Assembly (NCBI RefSeq): GCF_009176725.1
Contig: NZ_AP020337.1
Coordinates: 2,852,001 to 2,916,000 of the forward strand
Length of the DNA stretch: 64,000 nucleotides
DNA from: Pseudomonas sp. KUIN-1
GTDB taxonomy: Bacteria > Pseudomonadota > Gammaproteobacteria > Pseudomonadales > Pseudomonadaceae
Direction of reading: 5' to 3'
Shown here: piece by piece, positions 47,049 to 57,600 of the stretch
How positions within the stretch are numbered: position 1 is the first letter of the stretch
Layout: every line of letters begins with the position of its first letter
Notes under the pieces: model-generated
What the model was told of the DNA's origin: nothing
What the model saw: only the letters and a program-made list of their open reading frames with translations
The model's database searches: none
Made by a program: the position numbers and the translations under genes

Positions 47049-48029
47049 ATGAGTGACAGTACCCAGCGCATGGCCAGCGACATCGACCTGATGACTGAAG
47101 TCGCGATGCTCTATTACCTTGAGAACGTCACTCAGGAAGCCATCGCCAAACGCTTCGACCTGTCGCGCGCAAAAGTCAGCCGACTGCTCAAACGCGCACG
47201 CGATGAAGGGATTGTCGAAGTACGGGTGCTGCAGCACCCGGCGATGAACAACGAGCTGGAACTGGCGCTGGTCGAGCGGTTTCAGCTGGACAGGGCGTTG
47301 ATTGCAGTCGACCACAGCGACCCGGATACCCAGCGCTCGGCGGTCGCCAGCCTGGTTGCCAATTACCTGAACAAGACCCTGGGCGACGGCATGATCGTCG
47401 CCGTGGGCATGGGCCGCAATGTGGGTGCGGTCGCGGACAACGTGTTCCTGCCGGTGACGCGCAACTGCACATTTGTCTGTGCAATCGGCGGTTCGCTGAA
47501 GGCGGGCGAGTACATGAACCCCGACCACATCTGCCGCCGTCTGGCGCTGCGTTTTGGTGGTGAAAGCGAAAGCCTGTACGCCCCGGCGCTGGTCGCCAAC
47601 CCTGAACTGCGCAGTATTCTGATCAGCAACGACACCGTGCGCTCGACGCTTGACCGCGCGCGGCGTGCCGACATGGCGCTGATCGGCATCGGTGACATGA
47701 GCGAGAACAGCAACATGGTGCGCATGGGCTGGTTCTCCCCGCAGGAAATCGCCCAGGCCAGGCTGTCCGGCACGGTGGGTGACATGATGGGCTATGACTT
47801 CATCGACATTCATGGCCAGCCTGCGGTCAATGCCATACAGGGCCGGGTGATCGGTCTTACCGTGCAGGAATTGTTTCGTATCCCGGATGTAGTGGCCATC
47901 GCCAGTGAAAACACCAAGGCCGCCGCCACGCTGGGTGCCTTGCGCTCAGGCGTGATCAACACCCTGGCAACCACCGTCACCAACGCCCACACCATCCTTG
48001 CCCTGGATGACGCGACACGCAAAAACTGA
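47049..48029 (+). CDS. SorC/DeoR-family transcriptional regulator
   Basis: The 326-residue protein has an N-terminal HTH (MLYYLENVTQEAIAKRF, then LSRAKVSRLLKRARDEGIVEV) and a sugar-phosphate-binding SorC domain (VAVGMGRNVGAVADNVF, CAIGGSLKAGEYMNPDHI region in parts). ATG 47049 follows GGAAG; a frame from 46965 would overlap the isomerase gene. SorC regulators sense phosphorylated sugars, here perhaps an erythrulose phosphate. It probably controls the divergent transporter/dehydrogenase/kinase operon. Confidence 0.9.
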   Translation: MSDSTQRMASDIDLMTEVAMLYYLENVTQEAIAKRFDLSRAKVSRLLKRARDEGIVEVRVLQHPAMNNELELALVERFQLDRALIAVDHSDPDTQRSAVASLVANYLNKTLGDGMIVAVGMGRNVGAVADNVFLPVTRNCTFVCAIGGSLKAGEYMNPDHICRRLALRFGGESESLYAPALVANPELRSILISNDTVRSTLDRARRADMALIGIGDMSENSNMVRMGWFSPQEIAQARLSGTVGDMMGYDFIDIHGQPAVNAIQGRVIGLTVQELFRIPDVVAIASENTKAAATLGALRSGVINTLATTVTNAHTILALDDATRKN

Positions 48030-48098
48030 CACTACGGGCTAAATCCGTGGTCGAAAGCGTCGCGGCGCAAGACTGGATAACAATAAAGGGCAAGGAAG

Positions 48099-50474
48099 AT
48101 GATTCTCAAAGTGACCGGTATCGTCATCGCGATACTCAGCCTCATTCTGCTGTTCATGGGTGCGCAACTGGTGGCTGCCGGCGGTTCACCGGCCTACTCG
48201 ATGATCGCCCTGGGTTTGCTGGCCACAGCAACCCTGGTATTCCTGAAAAGAAAGTCGGCACTTACCCTGTATGCAGTGATGATGTGGGGGATTCTGCTCT
48301 GGATCATCTATGAAGCGGGCCTGGACAAATGGCAGTGGATCCCTCGCGGCGATCTGTTTGCACTGATCGGCCTGTGGCTGGCCATGCCCTGGGTCGTGCG
48401 GCCGCTTTATCAAGCGCGATCGAGCATCGATAAGCGTCGTTTTCATCCGTTGCTGGGCGGTACGCTTGGCGTAATGCTGCTGATCGTGATTGCGCTGATG
48501 TTTCACGATCCGTACCCGCAGCAAGGGCGGATCGACAGCGTGGCGACCGCCCGCAGCGCCGAGTCGGCAGGCAGTGACTGGGCTGCATATGGCGGTAGCA
48601 ACGCGGGCCAGCGCTTTTCCAGCCTCGATCAGATCACCCCGGACAACGTCGGCAAGCTGTCGGTGGCCTGGGAATACCACACCGGTGACTTGCGCGATGA
48701 AGACGAGGATGCCGGCGAGTACACCTTTGAAGCGACGCCCCTCAAGATCAACGACCGGGTGTATGTGTGCACGCCTCATAACGAAGTGCATGCGCTGAAC
48801 CCGCAGACCGGGCAACTGGCCTGGAAATACACCCCCGAGAAAAAACGCTCGTATTTGCAGCAGCACCAGACCTGCCGTGGCGTCAGCTACTATTCGGCAG
48901 CCTCCAGCCCGACAGGCCAGCCACAACAGCCCGCTCAATGCGCCAAACGCATCATCACCGCGACTGCAGATGCCAGGCTGGTAGCGCTTGATGCCGACAG
49001 CGGCAACCTGTGCAGCGACTTCGGCAGCGGCGGGGTGATCGACTTGAGCTTCAACATGGGCACGATCCGCCCGCACGCGCTGATGCAGACATCCGCGCCA
49101 CTGATTGCAGGCGATCTGATAGTGATCGGCAGCTCGATCATGGATAACGGTTATAACGACGGCAACCCGTCGGGTGTGATTCGCGCCTACGACGTCATCA
49201 CCGGCAGGCTGGTATGGAATTTCGATCCGCAAAACCCGGACAACACCCAGCCTATAGCGGCTGACCAGAGCTATCCGCAGGACACGCCGGTCGCCTGGGC
49301 AACCCTGAGCGCTGATGTCAAAAACGGTCTGGTGTACGTCCCGTTCGGCAACGCTTCGCCCGACGAAACCGGCACCCGGCGTAACCCCGACAGCAACACC
49401 GAGAAGTTTCGCGATGCGCTGGTGGCACTCGACCTGAAGAGCGGCGCGCTACGCTGGAAATTCCAGACCTCGAACAATGACCTTTGGGATCGCGACAACC
49501 CATCGCAGCCCTCACTGCTGGATCTGGGAAAAGACGGTAGCCGCCAGCCTGCCCTGGTGTTGCCGACCAAAGTAGGCAACATCTTTGTGCTTGACCGACT
49601 GACGGGCGAGCCGATCGTGCCTGTCGATCAGGTCAGTGTGCGCACCGCGGGCGGTGTTGAAGGCGAGCGCTTTGCACCCACCCAGCCGGTCTCGCGACTT
49701 AACTTCATCCCGCCGGTGTTGACCGAGAAGTCCATGTGGGGCGTTACGCCTTTTGACCAGATGGCTTGCCGGATCGCGTACAACACCCTTCGTTATGACG
49801 GTAACCCCTGGACACCGGCCACCGAGTCGGGCTCGCTGATCTATCCCGGCAACATAGGCGTGTTCAACTGGGGTTCGGTGGCCGTGGACCCTGACCGTCA
49901 GTTGCTGATCGCCGCACCGGTGCGCCTGGCGTATGTCTACAACCTGATCAAGCGCCCCGCGCAGCCCCGGGAAAAACGCCTGTTCACTCAGGAGGGCAAG
50001 CCCTACTGGAACGAGAACTTCGACGGTGACTATGCCATCCGTATTTCCAGATTCGCCTCGAGCCTTGGCATTCCGTGCACAGCGCCACCGTGGGGGACCA
50101 TGGCCGGGGTCGATCTGACAACTGGCAAGACTCAATGGATGCGCCGGGTCGGCACCACCAAAAACCTCAAGACCAGCTTCATGCAGGAACGTTTTCCGGT
50201 CGGTTTTCCCATGGGCATGGTCGCCCATGGCGGTCCGATGGTGACGGCAGGCGGATTGGCCTTTCACGGCGCGACGGCGGATAACTTTTTCCGTGCCTAT
50301 GACGTCAATAACGGCGAAATGCTCTGGGAATATGAGTTGCCCGCGGGTGGTCAATCCATTCCTTCGACGTATACCGGCAACGACGGCAAGCAGTACGTGG
50401 TCATTGCTGCCGGCGGTCACGGATCGCTTGGTACGACATTGGGCGACAGCGTGATTGCCTTCCGGGTTGATTGA
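48099..50474 (+). CDS. Membrane-bound PQQ-dependent dehydrogenase (glucose/quinate/shikimate family)
   Basis: The 791-residue protein has about five N-terminal transmembrane helices (residues 1-150) and a periplasmic eight-bladed propeller. The propeller starts WAAYGGSNAGQRFSSLDQITPDNVGKL and contains propeller repeats such as ALNPQTGQLAWKY and ALDLKSGALRWKFQTSNNDLWD (in parts). Such enzymes oxidise sugars, polyols or quinate at the membrane and pass electrons to ubiquinone. AAGGA lies before the ATG. It follows the SorC gene by 69 bp on the same strand, so it may oxidise the polyol or a related sugar outside the cytosol. The substrate is unassigned. Confidence 0.88.
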   Translation: MILKVTGIVIAILSLILLFMGAQLVAAGGSPAYSMIALGLLATATLVFLKRKSALTLYAVMMWGILLWIIYEAGLDKWQWIPRGDLFALIGLWLAMPWVVRPLYQARSSIDKRRFHPLLGGTLGVMLLIVIALMFHDPYPQQGRIDSVATARSAESAGSDWAAYGGSNAGQRFSSLDQITPDNVGKLSVAWEYHTGDLRDEDEDAGEYTFEATPLKINDRVYVCTPHNEVHALNPQTGQLAWKYTPEKKRSYLQQHQTCRGVSYYSAASSPTGQPQQPAQCAKRIITATADARLVALDADSGNLCSDFGSGGVIDLSFNMGTIRPHALMQTSAPLIAGDLIVIGSSIMDNGYNDGNPSGVIRAYDVITGRLVWNFDPQNPDNTQPIAADQSYPQDTPVAWATLSADVKNGLVYVPFGNASPDETGTRRNPDSNTEKFRDALVALDLKSGALRWKFQTSNNDLWDRDNPSQPSLLDLGKDGSRQPALVLPTKVGNIFVLDRLTGEPIVPVDQVSVRTAGGVEGERFAPTQPVSRLNFIPPVLTEKSMWGVTPFDQMACRIAYNTLRYDGNPWTPATESGSLIYPGNIGVFNWGSVAVDPDRQLLIAAPVRLAYVYNLIKRPAQPREKRLFTQEGKPYWNENFDGDYAIRISRFASSLGIPCTAPPWGTMAGVDLTTGKTQWMRRVGTTKNLKTSFMQERFPVGFPMGMVAHGGPMVTAGGLAFHGATADNFFRAYDVNNGEMLWEYELPAGGQSIPSTYTGNDGKQYVVIAAGGHGSLGTTLGDSVIAFRVD

Positions 50475-50495
50475 ACGCAGAAGCGTCTGTGCGAG

Positions 50496-50520
50496 AGGGC
50501 CTTTAGTGGCCCTTTTTCTT
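50496..50520 (+). terminator. Rho-independent terminator after the PQQ dehydrogenase gene
   Basis: AGGGCC (50496-50501) pairs with GGCCCT (50508-50513) around TTTAGT and is followed by a T-rich run. It starts 22 bases after the stop codon, between convergent genes. A pairing run of A on the other side is not evident, so it mainly serves the plus strand. Confidence 0.75.
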
Positions 50521-50561
50521 GGCGCGTATCACTGCAGTTCATTCACCAGGGCATACGCGCT

Positions 50562-51335
50562 TCAATCACCAGCCATCCAGCGCGCCAGGCCATGTCGTCC
50601 GCTGACGCCCAGTTTGGCGGTAGCGCGCTTGAGGTAGGTCTCCACCGAACTGTTCTTGACCTTGAGGCGCTGCGCCATTTCAGCCACGGTGCCACCGGTC
50701 AGCAAGCCCAGGCAGACCTCCTGCTCGCGTGCTGAAAGTGTGACCGAGTCCTGTGCAAGCCTGCCACTGAAGGCCTGATCCAGCGAGCCCGGCTCTGGCT
50801 CGAGGCGCGTGGCGTTGTGGCTGGACTGAGCAAGGCTCTGCGCGTGGTGCTCGACCAGCGGCAACAGCGTGTCGGAGAGGCTCTTGAGCAAGGACAACTC
50901 TGTCAGGGAAAACGCCCGCAACGCGGTCAGTCGATAAAAACAGATGATCAGCCGACGTTCACCGTGGCTGGACACCAGATTGCACTGGTGGGTGTTGTGC
51001 TGAGGATGTTGCGCGCTCAGCGGGGTCTTGAGCTGAATCAACAACGGGTCCTGCATGTGCAAAATGCTGGATAGCAGAGGATGGTCGATGGCCTCGTTGC
51101 CGGGAGGGTCATGCTTCAGGCCCGCGCTGCCCAGCGGATTGATACGACTGATGCTGCTCTCGCGCAGGTCCAGCGTCCATTCACTGAGGCCAAGCCCGTG
51201 AATGGGCACCAGCGAATCCACCAATTGCAGCATGTGCCCGGCAAAGGTCTCGTCGCCCGTACTGGACACCAGCTTGGCCAGTTGCAGATAGAAGCGTGGG
51301 TCGTCGTGGTACTCGAAATGTTGCGCCGTGTTCAT
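50562..51335 (-). CDS. syfR: LuxR-type regulator of syringafactin synthesis (SyfR-like)
   Basis: The 257-residue protein has a C-terminal LuxR HTH (LSAREQEVCLGLLTGGTVAEMAQRLKVKNSSVETYLKRATAKLG, given here only by its ends LSAREQEV and KRATAKLG) and an N-terminal domain without a classical acyl-homoserine-lactone pocket. ATG 51335 has AGGAAA about 9 bases upstream. LuxR solos flank most Pseudomonas lipopeptide clusters and activate them, and this one is divergent from syfA. The name is by position and type. Confidence 0.85.
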   Translation of the reverse strand: MNTAQHFEYHDDPRFYLQLAKLVSSTGDETFAGHMLQLVDSLVPIHGLGLSEWTLDLRESSISRINPLGSAGLKHDPPGNEAIDHPLLSSILHMQDPLLIQLKTPLSAQHPQHNTHQCNLVSSHGERRLIICFYRLTALRAFSLTELSLLKSLSDTLLPLVEHHAQSLAQSSHNATRLEPEPGSLDQAFSGRLAQDSVTLSAREQEVCLGLLTGGTVAEMAQRLKVKNSSVETYLKRATAKLGVSGRHGLARWMAGD

Positions 51336-51491
51336 CTTGAGCTTTCCTGATTCCGACCGCGCAAAACGGACCATGTCGACTGCTGCGCGGCAACTACTGA
51401 TTGCACTTACTGATAAGCCTGATGATGGCACTTGGTCTCCGGGTATTCAGCCTAACCTTTCATCCTGCGTCTGTAACAAAAAACAGGGACA

Positions 51492-51503
51492 GGATTGCAA
51501 TCC
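51492..51503. promoter_or_regulatory. Perfect palindrome in the syfR-syfA control region
   Basis: GGATTGCAATCC is an exact 12-bp palindrome 121 bp before the syfA start. It could be the binding site of the divergent LuxR regulator. No matching site is known to me, so this is an inference. Confidence 0.4.
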
Positions 51504-51623
51504 GCTGAAAGTGTATCTGCGGTGGCATTTGGCCGTACGGCACTGTCCGGGTTAAAGGGGCCATACACAGGTGGGACGGCAGTGCTTAATCCGCTGCCTA
51601 CCCGCCAAGAAGGACCTTGAGCC

Positions 51624-54600
51624 ATGCTCGCCACCAGCGCCGCAACCTACCCATTGACCGCTGCTCAGCGCGACGTCTGGCTTGATCAGATCAGTCGCGG
51701 TGACTCCCCGCTTTATAACATCGGCGGCTACCTGCAACTGTCTGGAGCGGTCGACCCGGTGACGCTGCACAAGGCGCTGGAGCAACTGGTTTGCGCACAT
51801 GAAGTGCTGCGCACGGTCCTGATGCCCGGTGCCGGAGCGGATGGCATGCCGCTTCAGTCGTACGCGGCTTGCTTGCCGGTGTCCTTGCCGTTGCACGACG
51901 TCAGCGGTTATCCCGAGCCGGAACAGGCAGCGCGAGCACTGATCAATGACAACATGCGCCGCCCGTACGTGCTCGATGGCAGCCCGTTGCTCGACTTCTG
52001 CCTGATCCGTCTGGCTGATGACCGCCACTGGCTGGCAGGCCAGGCCCACCATCTGATTCTCGATGGCTGGGGTTTTGGGCAATTGTTCAAGTCTCTTGGC
52101 GAGCTTTACAGCGCATTGATGGCAGGCAATGACCTTGAGCTGGTTGCACCGGGGTATAGCGCCTTCATTGCAGACGATGCACGGTATCAGGCGTCGCAAC
52201 GCTATTCGCTGGACAGGGCCTATTGGCTGGAAAAATACCGCGATCTGCCTGAGCCGTTGCTGGTGTCGCGCTATCACAACCGCCGGGCGACGGACCCGGC
52301 GCCATCCCACGCCTGGGTGCAGCCGCTTCCGGGCACCTTGCATGCGCGCATGAAACAATTCGCCGAGCGCCATAATGCGTCGGCGTTTCATGTATTGCTG
52401 GCGGTTCTGCATGTCTATTTCACGCGCACGGCGCAACGCGACGAGTGGATTGTCGGGCTGCCGCTGCTCAATCGCAGTGGCGCGCGCTTCAAGGCGACGC
52501 TGGGTCACTTCGCTCAGGTCAGTGCCGTGCGCATGGCCTTCGACGACGGGCTGGACTTCGCTGCCTTGGTGGTCGAAGTGCGCGACGCACTGAAACGTGA
52601 CTTCCGTCATCAGCGCTTCCCCTTGAGCGAGCTCAATCGCAGCCTCGAATTGTCACGTGAGGGAAGGGCGCAACTGTTCGAAGTGTCGGTGTCCTACGAG
52701 CTGGAAGACCATGGTTACTGCTACACCGATGCGCAGGCGCAGACTGTAAAAGTGTCCAATGGCTACGAGGCGACGCCGCTGGCCGTGCACTTGCGCAGCA
52801 ACAGTTGCAACGACGAAGCCTCGCTGCACCTGGTTCACCACCGTGCCTGGATCGAAGATGATGAGGCCCAGGCGATCGCCGGACGTTTGCTGCACATTCT
52901 GGAGCAGGGGCTGGAAAACCCGGCACTGAAGATTCAGGACTTCCACCTGTCAGTACCTGCCGAACAATTGCAGCTAACAGCCTGGAACCAGACTGAACGC
53001 GTTACAGACGACGAGCAACTGATTCATCGACGCATCGAACAACAGGCCCGTACCCGTCCCTATGCCGTGGCGGCGATTTTTCAAGGGCAACACCTGACCT
53101 ACGCGCAACTCAACCGCCAGGCCAATGCCCTTGCTCAGCGTCTGATCTACCAGGGCGTACGTCCTGACGATCGGGTGGCAATCGTTTCGCGCCGTGGTCT
53201 GGAAACCCTGGTAGGGCTGCTGGCCATTCTCAAGGCGGGGGCGGCTTATGTGCCCATCGATCCGTCGCACCCGCGCGAACGCCTGCACTATCTGCTCAGT
53301 GACAGTGCACCGGTGGTGGTGCTGACCCTGTCTTCGCTGATCAAGCGTCTGCCGCCGCTGGCAGTGCCACTGATCGAGCTGGACCACTGCATCGACGGCC
53401 AGGGCGCCGAGAACAATCCGCAAGTAGCGGGACTGAGCAGCGACAATCTGGTTTACGTCATTTACACATCCGGCTCCACTGGCCAGCCCAAGGGCGTGAT
53501 GGTGGAGCATCGAACCCTGGCCAATCTGGTTGACTGGCACTGCCAGGCTTTCGATGTGAAGGCGAGCAGTCATACTTCTTGCCTGGCCGGCTTCGGTTTT
53601 GATGCGATGGCCTGGGAGGTCTGGCCGACCCTGTGCGCTGGTGCAACCCTGCATGTGGCGCCGGTCCAGGACGGTGGTGAGGACATTGAAGCCATGCTCG
53701 ACTGGTGGCGCGCCCAACCGCTGGACGTGAGCTTTCTGCCCACCCCGGTGGCCGAGTATGCGTTCAGCCAGAGCCAGGACCATCCGACCTTGCGTACGCT
53801 GCTGATCGGCGGCGATCGCCTGCGGCAGTTCACTCACAACCGCCGTTATACCGTGGTCAACAACTATGGTCCGACCGAAACCACCGTTGTCGCTACCTCC
53901 GGTCAAGTGCTGGCCAACGGCTCGCTGCACATTGGCGGCCCCATCGCCAACACCCGTGTTTACGTACTCGATGAGCACTTGCAAGCGATGCCCGTCGGTG
54001 TTCCCGGTGAGCTTTACATTGGCGGCGAGGGTGTTGCGCGGGGCTATCTGAACCAGCCGCAACTCACCGACGAGCGCTTTGTTGTCGACCCGTTCAGCGA
54101 TATGCCGCAGGCGCGCATGTACCGCAGTGGCGATCTGGTGCGCTGGAACCGCGACGGTAGCCTGGATTACCTGGGGCGTAACGACGACCAGGTGAAGATT
54201 CGTGGCATGCGCATCGAGCTGGGCGAAATCGAGGCGGTGCTGGCCAGTCTGGACGGCGTGAAAGACGCGGTTGTGCTGGTTCGCGAGCTCCATCTGCTGG
54301 CCTGGTTCACTGAAACCTCCACGGTCGACATCGACACGCTGGCACCGGCAATGCGCGCACGCCTGCCGGGCTACATGGTACCGCGCGCCTTTACCCGGCT
54401 GGCGTCGCTGCCATTGACGGCCAACGGCAAACTTGACCGCCGTGCGCTGCCTGATCCGGACCCGGCGTACCTGCTCGGCAACGCTTATGAAGCACCGCAG
54501 GGCGAAGTGGAAATCGCCATGGCGGCCATCTGGGCGCAGGTGCTGGGCATCCAGCGCGTAGGGCGGCACGACAACTTTTTCGAACTGGGCGGCCATTCCC

Positions 54601-57600
54601 TGCTGGCCGTCAGTCTGGTGGAGCAACTGCGCAAGGCCGGACTCAAGGCGGATGTGCATGTGCTGCTCAGCCAGCCGACACTGGTCGCTCTGGCGGCATG
54701 CCAGGCGGACGTCAGCACCTTCAAGGTGCCGACAAACCTTATTCCGGCAGGCTGCAAGCAGATCACTCCGGGCATGTTGAGTCTGGTGTCGCTTGAACAG
54801 TCAGCCATTGATCGCATCGTCGCCAGCGTGCCGGGTGGTGCTGCCAATGTGCAGGAGATCTACCCGCTGGCACCGTTGCAGGAAGGCATTCTCTATCACC
54901 ACCTGACCGCAGAACAGGGCGATCCCTATCTGCTGCAATGGCGTCTGGCGTTCGACACGCCAGAGCGCCTGTACAGTTGGGCCGCAGCCTTGCAGGAAGT
55001 CATCGACCGCCACGATATCCTGCGCACCTCGGTGGTGTGGCAAGGGCTGGAAAGCCCGCAACAGGTGGTCTGGCGTAACGCCGAGCTGACGGTACAGGCC
55101 ATCGAGTTCGAAGCCGAAGACCCCGAATCGACCGTTATCGACCGTCTGCAACGCCAGTTCGACGCCCGTCATCATCGACTGGATCTGACTCAGGCTCCCT
55201 TGATGCGTCTGGTGCATGCCCAGCAGTCGTCGAGCGGCGAAACTGTCGCCATTCTGCTGTTTCATCACCTGGTGCTGGATAACACTGCGATGGAGATCGT
55301 CAGCCGCGAGATGCAGGCGTTGCTGTTCGGTCACCGCTATGACCTGAAGACGCCGGTGCCGTATCGCAACTACGTGGCGCAAGTACGCCTGGCCAATGAC
55401 GAGGCAAGCCACACAGCGTTTTTCACTGAAATGCTCGGTGACGTTGACGAGCCAACCCTGCCTTTCGGCATACAGGACGTGCACGCGGGCGGCAGTGACA
55501 TCGAAGAGGAGCGACGGGCCCTCGACCCTGAACTGGCGCTGCGGCTGCGCGAGCAGGCACGCCTGCTCGGGGTGAGCGCTGCAAGTCTGATGCACGTTGT
55601 ATGGGCGCGGGTTCTGGGCGTACTTGCCAATCGTCGCGACGTAGTGTTCGGCACTGTGTTGCTGGGACGCATGGGCGGTGAGGGCGCTGATCGGGCGCTC
55701 GGTGTTTTTATCAATACCTTGCCGCTGCGCGTGGATACAGCGCTGGACACTCGTTCAGCCGTCAAGGCGGTTCACGCCAGGCTGTCTGCACTGATCGCTC
55801 ACGAGCAGGGGTCGCTGGTACTCGCTCAGGGTTGCAGCGCGGTGGCTTCAGGTTCACCGCTGTTCAGTGCGTTGCTCAATTATCGTCACAGCGCTGAGGT
55901 AAAACCGCAGGACGGCGAGGGGCTCTGGCAAGGCGTGCGGGTGCTCGGTGGTGATGTACGCAGCAACTATCCGCTGACCCTTTGTGTGGACGATCTGGGC
56001 GAAGGTTTCGACCTGCATATGCTGGCGCAGCAGGGTATGGGTGCCGAGCGTATCACTGGCTGGGTGCTCAACACGCTGGAGCATCTGCTGGACACGCTGG
56101 AACAGGCGCTGCCGCTGCGGCTGGAAAACGTTCCGATTCTTGACGCGGCAGAGCGCAACCATCTGTTGCTCGATTTCAACGGCAGCGAGCAGCCGTTCCC
56201 GCAAGACTGCACCGTCAACGCGTTGATCGAAGCGCAGGCTGCCAGCCAGCCGCACAGCCCTGCGGTGATTCAGGGGGGGCATGTACTGACCTACGCTCAG
56301 CTCAACGAGCGCGCCAATCGCCTGGCCCATCATCTGATTGGCCTGGGCGTCAAAACCGATGAACGCATCGCCCTGTGCCTGCACCGTGGTCCCGCACGCC
56401 TGGTTGCCATGTTGGCGGTGCTCAAGGCCGGTGCGGCCTACGTGCCGGTCGACCCGGTCTATCCGGCCGAGCGTATTGCCTACCTGCTGCAGGACAGTAC
56501 GCCTCGCGTGGTTCTGACTGAAAACTCGACCCACGATCTGGCCGGCGATACTGAACGGGTGAACATCGAGCAGGCGGACTGGCTGGGTTCTTCCGGCAAT
56601 AACCCCTGCGTTGCGGGCCTTGATGCGCAAAAACTGGCTTATGTCATCTACACCTCCGGCTCCACCGGCCAGCCCAAGGGCGTCATGGTCGAGCACTGCA
56701 CGCTGGTCAATCTGGTGCACTGGCATTGCCAGGCGTTCGCTCTGCAGGCTGGCAGTCATACGGCGAGCGTGGCCGGTTTCGGCTTCGATGCGATGGCCTG
56801 GGAAGTGTGGCCAGCGCTGTGTGCCGGTGCGGTGCTGCATCTGCCACCGGCCGAGGTCGGCAACGAGCACGTCGATGAGTTGCTCGACTGGTGGTTGGAA
56901 CAGCCACTTCAGGTCGGTTTCCTGCCGACCCCGGTGGCCGAACAGGCCTTCAGACGCCCGCGCCAGCACCCGACGTTGCGCACGCTGCTGATCGGTGGCG
57001 ACCGTTTGCGTCAGTTCGACAGCGACCCTGGCTTCTCCGTGATCAACAACTACGGCCCGACTGAAACCACTGTGGTGGCGACCTCTGGTGCCGTGCAGCC
57101 GTGCGGGCCGTTGCATATCGGCGGCCCGATCGCCAACACTCGCGTGTATGTGCTGGACGAGCAGTTGCAGCCGGTGCCGGTGGGTGTCATCGGCGAGCTG
57201 TATATCGGTGGCGCGGGGGTTGCCCGTGGGTATCTGAATCGTCCGCAAATGACCGAAGAGCGTTTTATCGCCGACCCGTTCAGCGCCGCAACGCAGGCGC
57301 GCCTGTATCGCAGTGGCGATCTGGTGCGCTGGAATGCCGATGGCAGCCTCGACTACCTGGGACGCAATGACGACCAGGTGAAAATCCGCGGCATGCGCAT
57401 CGAACTGGGCGAAATCGAGACGGCGCTGGCCAGTCAGGCCGAGGTGCAGGACGCCGTGGTGCTGGTGCGCGGTGAACGTTTGCTGGCCTGGTTCACCGAA
57501 AGCGCGCCCGTCGAACCCGAAGCGCTGCGCGAGGCGTTGCGTGCACGTCTTCCCGCACACATGGTGCCGCTGGCCTTCACACGCCTGGACGCGCTGCCGC

